Shown here piece by piece: positions 24,829 through 33,911 of a DNA stretch of 37,972 nt. Numbering within the stretch: the stretch's first letter is position 1; each line of letters opens with the position of its first letter. A program made the translations under genes and the position numbers. A model generated the notes under the pieces. The model was not told where the DNA came from and searched no databases. It was given only the letters and a program-made list of their open reading frames with translations. Where the stretch lies: the NCBI RefSeq assembly GCF_947366995.1, contig NZ_CANBCC010000040.1:1-37972 (forward strand). Direction: 5' to 3'. This stretch comes from an uncultured Aquabacterium sp. (GTDB lineage: Bacteria > Pseudomonadota > Gammaproteobacteria > Burkholderiales > Burkholderiaceae_C).

Positions 24829-27629
24829 GGCTGCCAGCTGGATGCGGCGGAGTCCGCGCGGGGGTCGCGCGAACGTGTGAGGTCGTACAGCGTGAAACGC
24901 CGACTCAGACGCGCACCGCCATCGCGGATCAATGGCGCGTAGGTGATGGTGGCCGCGCCGCCGCCCGTGCGCGGCAGCATGACGTCGAACGGGATGCTCA
25001 CGTAAATGCCCTTGTCGAAGGAGCCCTCACCGAACTGTGCCGCAGAGACATCCGTCTTCGTGGCGTATGCCCCGAATCTGACGCCGTTCGCAAAGACGCG
25101 CGAGGCGTCCACGGTGATGCCCACGTCCCCCGCGAGGTATCGCCCGGCGCTGAGGCGCAGCAGGACGTCTTCGAACCCCGTGTCCCAGTACAGCGTCGTA
25201 TGCCCCGTCGTCACTTTGTAGTCGCGCAGGCCGAGGCCTTGGCTGAACTCGCGCTGCTGCACGCGGTTCACGTCGACGCCCACGGCCCAGCGGCTGCCAA
25301 CGGGCCGGTACAGGTACTCGACACCGGCGCCCGCATACATGGATTCGAGCAGGCCGCCATAGGCCAGGTAGAAGTGGTTCTGCCCGGCCTCGCCAAAATG
25401 CGTGACTTGCGCCACCGGCACGGTCACACGCCGGTCGGTCTGGTACTCGCGGATGAAGGTGCGCACGCGGGGCAGGTTGCTGGGCGCCGTGTAATCGAAC
25501 TTGTCGTAGTTGTCGAGCAGGCGCAACTGCAGCACACCGGTGGCCCACAGGTCGTCGCGCAGGCGGTATTCGCCTTGCGCGACCGCGCCCAGGCTGAACA
25601 GCAATCCATCCGGGCCACCCAGACTCTGGGTGTAGTTCAGACCCAGCCCCGCACGCCCGCGCTGCCACAGGCCCGCCGCATCGCGGTCGTACAGGTTGCC
25701 GGGCTGCCGCGCGGGGTCGCCCGCGGCCACAGGCCGGGTCACGCGGTCTGTCTGGCGCTCGGAAGGCCGCAGAAACTCGGTTCGTTCACGCGCCCACCGG
25801 GTACGGTCCACCGCCACCTCGGCCACGGGCACACCGCGCTCTTCCAGCGCGACCCTGATGGTCTGCACCGTTGCGGGTGCGTCGCGGTGGGCCACAGCCA
25901 CCACCTTATCGACCAACGGGCGCTGGTCGCCGCGGTCCGCGCCGTCCAGAACCAAGGTCCAGCGCACATCGCCGCCGTGCATGCGCTTGACCGCAGCACC
26001 CGCCTGGCGCTCCAGCTCGGCCACTGTGTCGCTCACGGAATGAGCCTGTCCCGATGCGACACCCACAGGCCGAACCGGCACGCGAGGCGGATCCAGGAAC
26101 TTGATCATGTCGAGCCTGTTCATGCGCTCGTGCAGCGAGAAGCCGAACATGATCTGGTTGCCACGCTCGAACCCCACCGTGAGGTCGAGCCAGGAGCGGG
26201 CCCGGTACACCACGCCCACGTTCCACGGCGAGGCAGCCTGGATGTTGCCGCGGTCGGTGGGGCTCCGGTAATCGTTGCCGTCGTACTCGAGCTTCAGCAA
26301 CCACGACGGGTGACTGGGCAGTTGGTACTGGATGCCGCCGAAGAGCGCCGTGCGGCCACGGAAGTAGCCCTTGCTGTTGAGAGTGCCCCCTGATTCGGAG
26401 TGAATGACGGGGCGCTCGTCGAACCTCGATGACACCAGGCCCAGCGGGTTGCGGAACTGCCCGCGGCTGCCCAGGTAGCCCCAGGCCAGACCCAGACTGA
26501 GGTCAAGGTTGCCGAAAGCCTTGCTGGCTACAACGTATTCACTGGCGAACAGGCCAGTGCCGATGAGGTCGCGCAGGCCGACGACCACCTGGGGTCGCCA
26601 GGCGGCTTCGCGCCAAAGGCGCAGTTTGACGTCAGCGCTCTTGTCGACGTAGGAACGGTCACCCTCGTCATCGGCTGCACCATATAGCCGGTCGGAGGCG
26701 CTCACATAGCCAAACGAAACCGACAGCCAGTCGAACGGCTGGAGGCGCGCCTTCAGATGCGCATACGGCAACACGCGGCCGAACATCAGGCCGGCCGTGC
26801 CTGCGGGCTCCATTCGGGCCGTGGGCGTCTGCAACAGGCCCACCGTGCCCCAGTCGTTCACGCTGGTCGGTAGGGGGGCATCCGGCAAGCCGGGCTCGGC
26901 GGCGATGCGGCGATCACGGAGCGTCCAGGGGTAGGCCGGGTCAGCGGGGCCCTGCGTGGCGAGGAACTGCGCCAATCGGTTGGACACAGCCGGCGCGATG
27001 GCACCGTCGCCCGGCGGCACCCACAGCCACCCCCCCGGCGCCAAGACGGGCTGCGCGGTGTATCGTTTCAGTGCATCGGCGGTCACAACCTGCCCATCGG
27101 GCTGAATCAGCCACGAGAGCGCAGGCGCAACGGACGGATCGCAGGCCCGCACGTAGGCCAGCCACGAGGCCGCGGGCTGGTGCGCCACGCGGCACACATG
27201 GCCCGTGGGGAGCAACACCGCCACATCGGCGGGGCGCGCATGGCGCACCAGGGTGTCACCCTCACGCAGGATCGGATCAGCCGAAGGATTGGTCTGCAGC
27301 CAGCGCCCGTCCACCAAGGGCAAGGCCACTCGGCCCGTCACCGGCAGCGAACGGACAAAACCGGCCAGCGCGGAATGGGATGGTGCCAGGACCTCGGCCA
27401 GCTCACGCTGAAGCACAGCCTGCCCCCCGCGTTCGGAGGCCGCATGCCACGCCCACGAGGCAATGTCCCCCGGGGGCTGCGCCGAAGGATGGCGCTCGAA
27501 CCAGGCACTGAGACGCTCAGTCTGCGAAATTGCATGCGTCTGCGCAGTGTCCGCGCAGGCAGCCCATGACACTCCCAGCAGGCCGGCCCACAGGATGGGC
27601 GCCCGCCGCGCCGCAAAAACATGCTTCAT
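24825..27629 (-). CDS. YjbG(GfcC-like)-YjbH fusion, exopolysaccharide outer-membrane protein
   Basis: This 934-residue exported protein has a signal peptide at residues 1-26 (hydrophobic ILWAGLLGVSWAACA). Residues about 28-230 resemble GfcC/YjbG: LPVTGRVALP, NPSADPILREGDTL, LSWLIQPDGQ and GGWLWVP. From about 255 on the protein is YjbH-like, starting at WGTVGLLQTPTARM (260-273) and continuing as a beta-rich, barrel-like region to the C-terminus. In E. coli yjbG and yjbH are separate genes; here they are one frame, which also explains the length (YjbH alone is about 700). The ATG at 27629 fits the signal peptide; an upstream in-frame ATG at 27683 lies inside yjbF. It overlaps yjbF by 4 bp. Confidence 0.85.
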   Translation of the reverse strand: MKHVFAARRAPILWAGLLGVSWAACADTAQTHAISQTERLSAWFERHPSAQPPGDIASWAWHAASERGGQAVLQRELAEVLAPSHSALAGFVRSLPVTGRVALPLVDGRWLQTNPSADPILREGDTLVRHARPADVAVLLPTGHVCRVAHQPAASWLAYVRACDPSVAPALSWLIQPDGQVVTADALKRYTAQPVLAPGGWLWVPPGDGAIAPAVSNRLAQFLATQGPADPAYPWTLRDRRIAAEPGLPDAPLPTSVNDWGTVGLLQTPTARMEPAGTAGLMFGRVLPYAHLKARLQPFDWLSVSFGYVSASDRLYGAADDEGDRSYVDKSADVKLRLWREAAWRPQVVVGLRDLIGTGLFASEYVVASKAFGNLDLSLGLAWGYLGSRGQFRNPLGLVSSRFDERPVIHSESGGTLNSKGYFRGRTALFGGIQYQLPSHPSWLLKLEYDGNDYRSPTDRGNIQAASPWNVGVVYRARSWLDLTVGFERGNQIMFGFSLHERMNRLDMIKFLDPPRVPVRPVGVASGQAHSVSDTVAELERQAGAAVKRMHGGDVRWTLVLDGADRGDQRPLVDKVVAVAHRDAPATVQTIRVALEERGVPVAEVAVDRTRWARERTEFLRPSERQTDRVTRPVAAGDPARQPGNLYDRDAAGLWQRGRAGLGLNYTQSLGGPDGLLFSLGAVAQGEYRLRDDLWATGVLQLRLLDNYDKFDYTAPSNLPRVRTFIREYQTDRRVTVPVAQVTHFGEAGQNHFYLAYGGLLESMYAGAGVEYLYRPVGSRWAVGVDVNRVQQREFSQGLGLRDYKVTTGHTTLYWDTGFEDVLLRLSAGRYLAGDVGITVDASRVFANGVRFGAYATKTDVSAAQFGEGSFDKGIYVSIPFDVMLPRTGGGAATITYAPLIRDGGARLSRRFTLYDLTRSRDPRADSAASSWQP

Positions 27630-28291
27630 GGTTGCGTGGGAGGCCAGGTCTGCCAGGTCAGGCAGAACGTGGGAGCGAGGCACTGCTCACCGTACACCAC
27701 CTGCCCCGTGGAAGACGACATGGCATAGCGTGCGGGCAATGCACGGCTGTGTTGCTCATGCTCGGCAAACCAGCGCAATTGCTCAGGCGCCAAGTGCGAC
27801 AAGGCGGTATCTGCTGGTGCGGGCGCGGGCTGCACCGTGAGGTCGTGCTGCAGGCCCCATTGGTAGCCCGGCGAGACGTCTAAAGTGCGCCTGAACGAGG
27901 TTGGCTGGGCGATCTCAGCCCATTCGGGCGTGTCCTGAGCAAGCGCAACCTGACGCCATTCCACCGGCGTGCCGACGAGGCCCACCAAGCGGCCCGCCTG
28001 GGTACGCATCACCTCACCGGCGCTGCTGTACCAGACGTGAACGGGCCGCCCAAAGGGATCGCGATCGACGTAGCCCAGTGCCACGATCGCAGGCACGCCG
28101 TTGACCGTGAGCCGCAAGTACGAAAGGCCGTCAGAAAGGGGACGGCCATCGGGTGTCGCCCCCGGTGTCACCGCATAGCGCACAGTGGCCCACGTGGCAG
28201 CCTGATCCGCTGAGCAGGCAAGCTGGCTCACGGAAGCCGCCAACGACAACAACGCGACACACGACCGGGAGGCTAGAGGCTTCTCGGTCAT
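27626..28291 (-). CDS. yjbF: YjbF/GfcB-family exopolysaccharide protein, probable lipoprotein
   Basis: This 221-residue exported protein has a hydrophobic signal (residues 11-25) ending at C26 (SQLAC). The lipobox is imperfect because position -3 is Q, so lipidation is likely but not certain. The mature part, with YAVTPGATPDGRPLSDGLSY and a beta-rich RLVGLVGTPVEWRQV, resembles the GfcB/YjbF family of group 4 capsule and exopolysaccharide loci. It sits between the small YjbE-like gene and the yjbG-yjbH fusion, matching the yjbEFGH order. Its stop overlaps the next gene's ATG. Confidence 0.8.
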   Translation of the reverse strand: MTEKPLASRSCVALLSLAASVSQLACSADQAATWATVRYAVTPGATPDGRPLSDGLSYLRLTVNGVPAIVALGYVDRDPFGRPVHVWYSSAGEVMRTQAGRLVGLVGTPVEWRQVALAQDTPEWAEIAQPTSFRRTLDVSPGYQWGLQHDLTVQPAPAPADTALSHLAPEQLRWFAEHEQHSRALPARYAMSSSTGQVVYGEQCLAPTFCLTWQTWPPTQP

Positions 28292-28306
28292 GGATGCGGG
28301 CAGGTC

Positions 28307-28558
28307 TTACTTCGTGGTGCCGGTGGTGCCCGAACTGCCGCTGTTGTTCAGCGAAACGGCTGCGCCAACGATGGCCACTCCACCCACGGTGGCAGCGCCG
28401 GTAGCGGCGGTGATGCCGGTTGTTGTGGTGGCTGCTGCAGCGCTGGTGGCACCCGTGGCGCCGGCGCCCGTGCCTCCCGCCGCAGGAGGCTCGTTGCCCT
28501 GCGCAAAGGAGGCAGCGACAAAGGAACCCAGAACCACGGTAACGATTGCTTTCTTCAT
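28307..28558 (-). CDS. yjbE: Small exported YjbE-like protein, Ala/Gly/Thr-rich
   Basis: This 83-residue protein has a clear signal peptide, MKKAIVTVVLGSFVAASFAQ, cut after FA-. The mature part is almost entirely Ala, Gly, Thr and Ser, with a hydrophobic segment AATVGGVAIVGAAVSL and a TTGTTK end. Composition, size and position before yjbF match E. coli YjbE; low complexity makes sequence homology weak evidence, so the name rests mainly on context. AGGA 7 nt before the ATG is a good ribosome binding site. It is the first gene of the yjb operon, divergent from the WecA-like gene across 261 bp. Confidence 0.7.
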   Translation of the reverse strand: MKKAIVTVVLGSFVAASFAQGNEPPAAGGTGAGATGATSAAAATTTTGITAATGAATVGGVAIVGAAVSLNNSGSSGTTGTTK

Positions 28559-28777
28559 GTCGTCATCCTGTTCAAACCGTTATCCCGAACCACGCACTGA
28601 TGTGGCGCCCTAGTGCCCCATCATGCATCTAGCGAGAAGATCTTTCAAACGGTACGAGCGCGATCCGTGCGCCGACAGAGCGCAACACTGCTTCGCCCTA
28701 TCGACACCAATGGCTTAGGAAGGAACCGAAAAGTTGACAGACGCATTGGTACCTCTGAGCACCGACGGGTGAAAGAG

Positions 28778-28805
28778 ATGACGCCCAGTCACCGCTCGAT
28801 ACAAT
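28778..28805 (+). promoter_or_regulatory. Candidate promoter of the WecA-like gene
   Basis: ATGACG (28778-28783), a 16-bp spacer and TACAAT (28800-28805) would start transcription about 8 nt before the ATG at 28820, or 38 nt before the alternative ATG at 28850. The -10 box is good and the -35 is fair. The remainder of the 28559-28819 divergent gap shows no further element I can support. Confidence 0.35.
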
Positions 28806-28819
28806 GAATTCGTGTTGTC

Positions 28820-29983
28820 ATGACACTCAATCTACGAATCGAGCACGGGATGGTTTCCAACATCGGGTGGGTCTTTCTGTCTGTCAGCACCGTGGCCTTT
28901 CTTGCCTGCGCGTTTCTCGTGCTGACACAGCAGTGGCATGGGGCGCACTCCCTGGACAAGGAACTGAAGGGCGCGCAGAAGTTTCATGAAGTCCCTGTCC
29001 CGCGCGTCGGAGGAGTCGGTGTGGCGCTCGGTTTGGGCGCAGGGGTTCTGGTGGGCTTCATGATTCAGTCCAGAACGCACCCGACCGCCTTCAACCTGCT
29101 CCTCGCGTCCCTGCCCGTCTTTGGGGCAGGAATCATCGAGGACTTGACCAAGAACGTCTCGGCGCGCCGCCGCTTGGCGGCGTCATTTCTTTCTGCCGGG
29201 ATTGCGGCATACACCCTCGGCGCTCAGCTGAGCAGGATCGATGTTCCGCTCTTGGACAATCTGCTGACGCTGGCGCCGGTCGGCTTTTTATTCACCTGCT
29301 TTGCCGTCGCCGGGATGACGAACGCTGTCAACATCATTGACGGGTTCAACGGCCTCGCGTCCGGCACCGTGGCACTCATGCTCGGTGGCATGGCCGGAAT
29401 CGCCTGGCATCTCGGCGACATTGTTCTGGTCAAGCTATGCCTCTGGGGCGTGGCCGCGCTCGTCGGCTTCATGCTGATGAACTTCCCGTTCGGGAAGATT
29501 TTCATGGGCGACGGTGGTGCCTACCTAGCTGGATTCTGGGTGGCGGAATGCGCCATCCTGCTGCTGTCCCGGCACCCCGAACTGTCCACGTGGACAGTGC
29601 TGCTCTGCGTGCTCTATCCGGTGTGGGAAACGCTGTTCTCAATCTGGCGCAAAAGCATCCACCGCAAGACCGGCGCGGGAAAACCAGACCGAGTGCACTT
29701 CCATATGCTCGTCTATCGTCGCGTGGCCTGCTTGAAACTGGGCCGCGCTGCACCGCAGTGGCGCAAGCACGCCCTGACGAGCGCGATGATCTGGTCGTTG
29801 CCCTGTGCGTGTGCAGTTGCCGCCAATATCGCAGCACGCAGTGCCGAGGCGACGCTCTTATCAATCGCAGGTGTGGCTGTGTTTGGGGCCTTCTATGGGG
29901 CCTGGTATCGCAGTATGGCCGCGCCTACCAGCAGGGGGCATGTGTCGGCCAAGCTCTCCCGAAAACAGCGGACTGTCGGCTGA
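28820..29983 (+). CDS. WecA/WbpL-like polyprenyl-phosphate sugar-1-phosphate transferase
   Basis: This 387-residue multi-spanning enzyme of the MraY/WecA family transfers a sugar-1-phosphate to undecaprenyl phosphate and so starts a lipid-linked glycan. Motifs are KFHEVPVPRVGGVGV (54-68), the acidic site IIEDLTK (105-111, with E-D where many members have D-D), NIIDGFNGLASG (171-182), FMGDGGAY (228-235) and the cytoplasmic HFHMLVYRR near residue 300. An alternative start at 28850 removes ten hydrophilic residues and is plausible; neither has a strong ribosome binding site. It faces the exopolysaccharide operon convergently and could prime its repeat unit. The sugar is unknown. Confidence 0.85.
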   Translation: MTLNLRIEHGMVSNIGWVFLSVSTVAFLACAFLVLTQQWHGAHSLDKELKGAQKFHEVPVPRVGGVGVALGLGAGVLVGFMIQSRTHPTAFNLLLASLPVFGAGIIEDLTKNVSARRRLAASFLSAGIAAYTLGAQLSRIDVPLLDNLLTLAPVGFLFTCFAVAGMTNAVNIIDGFNGLASGTVALMLGGMAGIAWHLGDIVLVKLCLWGVAALVGFMLMNFPFGKIFMGDGGAYLAGFWVAECAILLLSRHPELSTWTVLLCVLYPVWETLFSIWRKSIHRKTGAGKPDRVHFHMLVYRRVACLKLGRAAPQWRKHALTSAMIWSLPCACAVAANIAARSAEATLLSIAGVAVFGAFYGAWYRSMAAPTSRGHVSAKLSRKQRTVG

Positions 29984-30014
29984 AAGCTCTACTCAGAGGC
30001 CTCGCAAACATGCC

Positions 30015-30039
30015 GGTGTGGGGCAGCCCGCCCAACACC
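30015..30039. terminator. Stem-loop between convergent genes, possible bidirectional terminator
   Basis: GGTGT-G-GGGC, loop AGCCC, GCCC-A-ACACC forms a nine-pair stem with one mismatch. It lies in the 155-bp gap between the convergent WecA-like gene and GT2 gene. There is no T run, so intrinsic termination is uncertain. Confidence 0.35.
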
Positions 30040-30138
30040 ACTGAGGCGCGGCGCACGCCACGCAACTTGGGAAACCGCAAACGGACTCCACTCGACGCGC
30101 CAACGGTTGCCTCCCATCATAGAACCTTGAGGCAGGCA

Positions 30139-30951
30139 TCAATGCTGCAGGTATTTCGCGACGCCCCGAATGGCGTAGTGGACAAAATAGTAAGCTGACC
30201 TGAATCTGCCGAGCTGCTCCAAACGACGGTAAATGAGCCACTGAGAAGCTGCCGCGGCAATCTTGTTACTCGAACGCGTATTGCGGCCTATTCGATAGTG
30301 CGCGAGGGGCTCCTGAATTCCCCGCGCCATGGCGCCCGGTCGCTTCAACAAGGAGAGCCAAAGACCATAATCCTCGTGAATGACCTGTCCCCCCAAGAGG
30401 TGCCGCCATAATCCGTGATCATTGGCTCGACCGAGTGAAGGAATGCAGACCCTGCCGAAGAAATGGCTGTCATACATCGCCGTGAGACATCCAATCTGAT
30501 TGGATTTTAAGATTTCGCGATAAGACAGCGTGGCAGGCACCTGAATCACCGCTGAACCCACAACGCTGTCGTCATCCATCTTTCGATAAGCGCCGTACGA
30601 GAAATTGCAACCGGTAGCCTGAAATAGGCTCAACTGCAGACTCAACTTGTTTGGTAACCAGACATCGTCACTGTCCAAAAATGCAATATAGCGACCACGT
30701 GCCTCTTGGATACCCGTGGTTCTGGCTTGCGCGGCCCCAGTTCGCCCTCCTGTTCGCAGCAACTTGATCCGCGCATCTGCCTCCCGAGCGAGACAGACAA
30801 TTTTTACGGTCTCATCTCTCGAGCCATCATCGATGACCAGCAATTCCCAATCCTCGAAATCCTGCGCCTGAGCCGAGCGAATGCTCTCAAGAATTGTACG
30901 GGCAGCATTGTAAGCCGGCATGATGATCGAGACATGAGGAAGCATGCGCAT
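30139..30951 (-). CDS. Glycosyltransferase family 2 protein
   Basis: This 270-residue GT-A enzyme starts VSIIMPAYNAARTILESI and has VIDDGSRDET (39-48) and AFLDSDDVWLP (90-100, the DxD metal and nucleotide-sugar site). The C-terminal HEDYGLWLSLLKRPG carries the expected catalytic-base acid. It is the last gene of the right-hand exopolysaccharide operon, 9 bp after the Wzy-like gene. It would add one sugar to the lipid-linked repeat unit on the cytoplasmic side. The specificity is unknown. Confidence 0.87.
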   Translation of the reverse strand: MRMLPHVSIIMPAYNAARTILESIRSAQAQDFEDWELLVIDDGSRDETVKIVCLAREADARIKLLRTGGRTGAAQARTTGIQEARGRYIAFLDSDDVWLPNKLSLQLSLFQATGCNFSYGAYRKMDDDSVVGSAVIQVPATLSYREILKSNQIGCLTAMYDSHFFGRVCIPSLGRANDHGLWRHLLGGQVIHEDYGLWLSLLKRPGAMARGIQEPLAHYRIGRNTRSSNKIAAAASQWLIYRRLEQLGRFRSAYYFVHYAIRGVAKYLQH

Positions 30952-30960
30952 GAATAACTT

Positions 30961-32232
30961 TTACCGAGAATCAGTTACCAAAGGCTGCCTAACGGATACC
31001 AGCCACAACAGCAACCAAGCAAAGAGGGCAACGATGACAGCGCGAGGCAACAAACCTCCCACGCCCTGCACGGACAAAACGCAGTAGGGTAGGACTACGA
31101 CTGCCATGAAGAATGCATTTGGGCCGAGCCTTCCATCCAAAGACTGGTCCACCCTGCACAGAAACCGCCCTGACACAAAAGATCCCAGAATTACCGCCAC
31201 GACCCCGCCAAAATAATATAGATCGCCAATATAGCCTAACACGATCCCCCCAGCAACCTCAGCCTGAGGATCATAAACAGCCCCATAGTCCCCTCGGATC
31301 CTCATATTGAATATTGTCCCAATAGGCGGATATTTCGCCGGATACGCAGAATAGGGAATCACCGAGAATACGATGTCGTACAAATAATGCCACCCATAGT
31401 GAAACTGCAAGGCTCCCTCCTCCACCAAACGCTCAACCTCAACCAACGAAGTCAAGCCATGAAACTGAAAGGAAAGAAACGAAGCAACTGCAAATCCCAG
31501 GGCATCAACACCTTGCACCCCCACGTCGTGGAGCTCGATGGAGTTTGATACTTCCGCGTGCATCACATCACGGAAATTTGCATAGACTGCATTGAATACC
31601 AATAGCAGCAACAATATCCGCCCGATATCAGGCCAGCTAAGACGTCTGAAAAAAGCATGATGAGCGAATGCCAGTGAAACCAGATATCCCACGGCTACAA
31701 ATCGGTGCGCAAAAATGAGATTCATGGCAAACGCCAGCATTTGCAACACCCACTGGAATACACCGACCTTTTCAACCTGACTGCATGCAAGATACAAGAG
31801 CAACCCGCTGGCAGTCGATAGGTTGATCAAACCCTTGATATATCCCACATCATTATTGACCTCTAGGCGGAAATAGTTTTGATACAAAAAATACGTCCAG
31901 ATGTCAGTGTCAGCGCGAACCACAAGCGCGGCACAGGCCGCTGCCCCTATAAACAAAAATACGCAGTGCAGATACAGAACGACATCGATTTGCAATCTGC
32001 GATTGCTGACATTCTGGACCTGCCTCAAAAAAGCCCGCCGATACCCAAAGATGAAACATACCAGGGATGCAAAAATAAGCGGCAACTGACTCGCGAATGA
32101 CAAGTCATCAGGAAGCGGAAAATACTCGAACGAGAGCACTCCCAGTGTTCTACATGCCGGCACGATCAAAAACGACATACCAAACAGCAGCACGAAAATG
32201 AGTCCGCTCGGGCCAAGGCCAACTGTCTTCAT
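30961..32232 (-). CDS. Wzy-like O-antigen/exopolysaccharide polymerase
   Basis: This 423-residue integral membrane protein has about ten to twelve hydrophobic segments and one larger extracytoplasmic loop (about residues 265-330, including FHYGWHYLYDIVFSVIPYSAYP). That layout and its place among glycosyltransferases match oligosaccharide repeat-unit polymerases, whose sequences are poorly conserved. AEVAGGIVLGYIGDLYYFGG resembles the typical late motif of this family, with a small-residue-rich membrane helix. It is more A+T-rich than the flanking housekeeping genes. Its start overlaps the stop of the GT-C gene (ATGA at 32229-32232). It would polymerise repeat units in the periplasm. Confidence 0.75.
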   Translation of the reverse strand: MKTVGLGPSGLIFVLLFGMSFLIVPACRTLGVLSFEYFPLPDDLSFASQLPLIFASLVCFIFGYRRAFLRQVQNVSNRRLQIDVVLYLHCVFLFIGAAACAALVVRADTDIWTYFLYQNYFRLEVNNDVGYIKGLINLSTASGLLLYLACSQVEKVGVFQWVLQMLAFAMNLIFAHRFVAVGYLVSLAFAHHAFFRRLSWPDIGRILLLLLVFNAVYANFRDVMHAEVSNSIELHDVGVQGVDALGFAVASFLSFQFHGLTSLVEVERLVEEGALQFHYGWHYLYDIVFSVIPYSAYPAKYPPIGTIFNMRIRGDYGAVYDPQAEVAGGIVLGYIGDLYYFGGVVAVILGSFVSGRFLCRVDQSLDGRLGPNAFFMAVVVLPYCVLSVQGVGGLLPRAVIVALFAWLLLWLVSVRQPLVTDSR

Positions 32233-33911
32233 CTGAGACCTCGGAACTGACAGACGTCTGCAAATCGGTCGACCAGATCACGCCGGATCACCAAGCCGAA
32301 CTCCCGAGCAGAATTCGGTCTGCAGTATTGGTAACGCTCGACAATGGCTTCGCTTTCATATAGGGCTTCCCAGAACGTCCAAGGCTGCTGGTCAATTAGA
32401 ACTTGCCGTCGAACTCGACTCGGCGAGCGCGCCACATCGTCACGGGCGATGATCACAGCCGGGTTCCATCGCTTCAAAGAGAGCGAAATATCCCATTTGT
32501 TATGCCCAGGTGGTCCCCACTTGACTGGCAAGGATGCGATCCGCTCGTCGCCTTTGCCCAAGAAGTCCACCACATCGAAGCCCCTGAGCTCATACGATGC
32601 TGCCCCGAGCCAGAACAGTCCTACGGTATGCAGTCGGGGGTCAAGGCGCTCACGGATGAGCCCCGCCAGCAGCGTATGCTCAACGGCTGGGTGCGCTATA
32701 CGGACAGCGGGCTGTGACAGCCGGGTGCGCCCTAAATCAACGACAACGGTTACAAGCACGCCGATCGTCGTGAGAACGATTCCGAGCCTGCTGACGAATC
32801 CGCCCGACACCAGTGGAGCTTCACCAACCGCTGCGGGGGACGATAGGACGGCAACAACAGCGAGTACAGCGACCATGCCGGCCGGAATGAACATCCTCGC
32901 GTACGGAAAAACATCCGAGACGGTCAACCCGTACAACAGGAAGAGCAAGAGGGACACCGTTGTCGCGCGTAACATGGGAGTAAGCCGAGAACGATTACTC
33001 AACAGCAAGTAAGCACAAAGCACGGTGACTGCCACAGCCGAACCATTGATAACGTTCGTGGCCATGTAAAGTAGGTTAGCCCACCAGTCCGTGGCTGCTC
33101 CCGCTTTCAGGCGGGCCGTTGTAGGCAGCAACCGTTGGAAGGTTTGCCATTGATATATCAGATACCCGCCCGCCGTGAGGGAGGACGAGATGAGAAATAC
33201 CACCCATCGCGTGCTGCGAGCACCAACAAACCAAAGCGACACCAGCAACCAAGGGCCAAAAAGAATGGCTGAATCCGCTCGAAACAGAAACGCCAGCGCG
33301 CATGCCACCCCTGCAAGCGATAACACAGCTATTGACGGACGATTTCCCTGTCTCTCCGCCCTCAGAACGCACACCGCAGACAAACTCAAGCAAAAGGCCT
33401 GCGGCAGATGCTCCCAGCCGGAGTAGGCATATTGGAGAACGGACGCATTGAAAAGAGCGATTACGATCCAGTGTGCTGGAACGCCTAGATTCTTTATCTC
33501 TTGTACTCGATAGATAAGAACGGCACATCCGAGCAGGCATCCCAAGCCGAAGAGGCACGCCGCTACAGGCATCACCCACGGGAACGATGGAGCATCGAGC
33601 AGAGAAAACAGGAGAGGGTATAGGTAGGAGGTCGCAGGCTGGGAGAGTTCGCTGGCATTTAAAGAAGCGCGCCCTGACTCTGCCTGCATCGCGGCGGCTC
33701 GCAGGCTGATCATCACGTCATCGGGCAGAAGCACCCGCAGTTGCCCGAGCCCGCTGGAGGCCGCACCGGCGCTCATGGGAGGCATGATCAGCACGGTAGG
33801 TAAGCTGCTGCGATTGAAGACCCCAATCAGCAGCAGCAACAAACCTGCAATCCCGAGCAATTGCCATACCGAACGCAACGAAAACGACATCAGAAAGCGT
33901 TCCGATATCAT
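32229..33911 (-). CDS. GT-C-type membrane glycosyltransferase-like protein
   Basis: This 560-residue protein has about ten transmembrane helices followed by a soluble periplasmic C-terminal domain of roughly 150 residues. LLPDDVMISLRAA (61-73) corresponds to the DDAYISLRYA-like acidic motif of arabinofuranosyltransferase-type GT-C proteins, followed by the ATSYLYPLLF segment. The C-terminal VGLFWLGAASYELRGFDVVD, GHNKWDISLSLKRWNPAVII pattern also fits that family. It probably transfers a sugar from a polyprenyl-phosphate donor to the glycan. The ATG at 33911 is chosen because it overlaps the preceding stop as ATGA; an ATG 69 nt upstream lies inside the fucosyltransferase gene. The substrate is unknown. 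Confidence 0.75.
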   Translation of the reverse strand: MISERFLMSFSLRSVWQLLGIAGLLLLLIGVFNRSSLPTVLIMPPMSAGAASSGLGQLRVLLPDDVMISLRAAAMQAESGRASLNASELSQPATSYLYPLLFSLLDAPSFPWVMPVAACLFGLGCLLGCAVLIYRVQEIKNLGVPAHWIVIALFNASVLQYAYSGWEHLPQAFCLSLSAVCVLRAERQGNRPSIAVLSLAGVACALAFLFRADSAILFGPWLLVSLWFVGARSTRWVVFLISSSLTAGGYLIYQWQTFQRLLPTTARLKAGAATDWWANLLYMATNVINGSAVAVTVLCAYLLLSNRSRLTPMLRATTVSLLLFLLYGLTVSDVFPYARMFIPAGMVAVLAVVAVLSSPAAVGEAPLVSGGFVSRLGIVLTTIGVLVTVVVDLGRTRLSQPAVRIAHPAVEHTLLAGLIRERLDPRLHTVGLFWLGAASYELRGFDVVDFLGKGDERIASLPVKWGPPGHNKWDISLSLKRWNPAVIIARDDVARSPSRVRRQVLIDQQPWTFWEALYESEAIVERYQYCRPNSAREFGLVIRRDLVDRFADVCQFRGLR

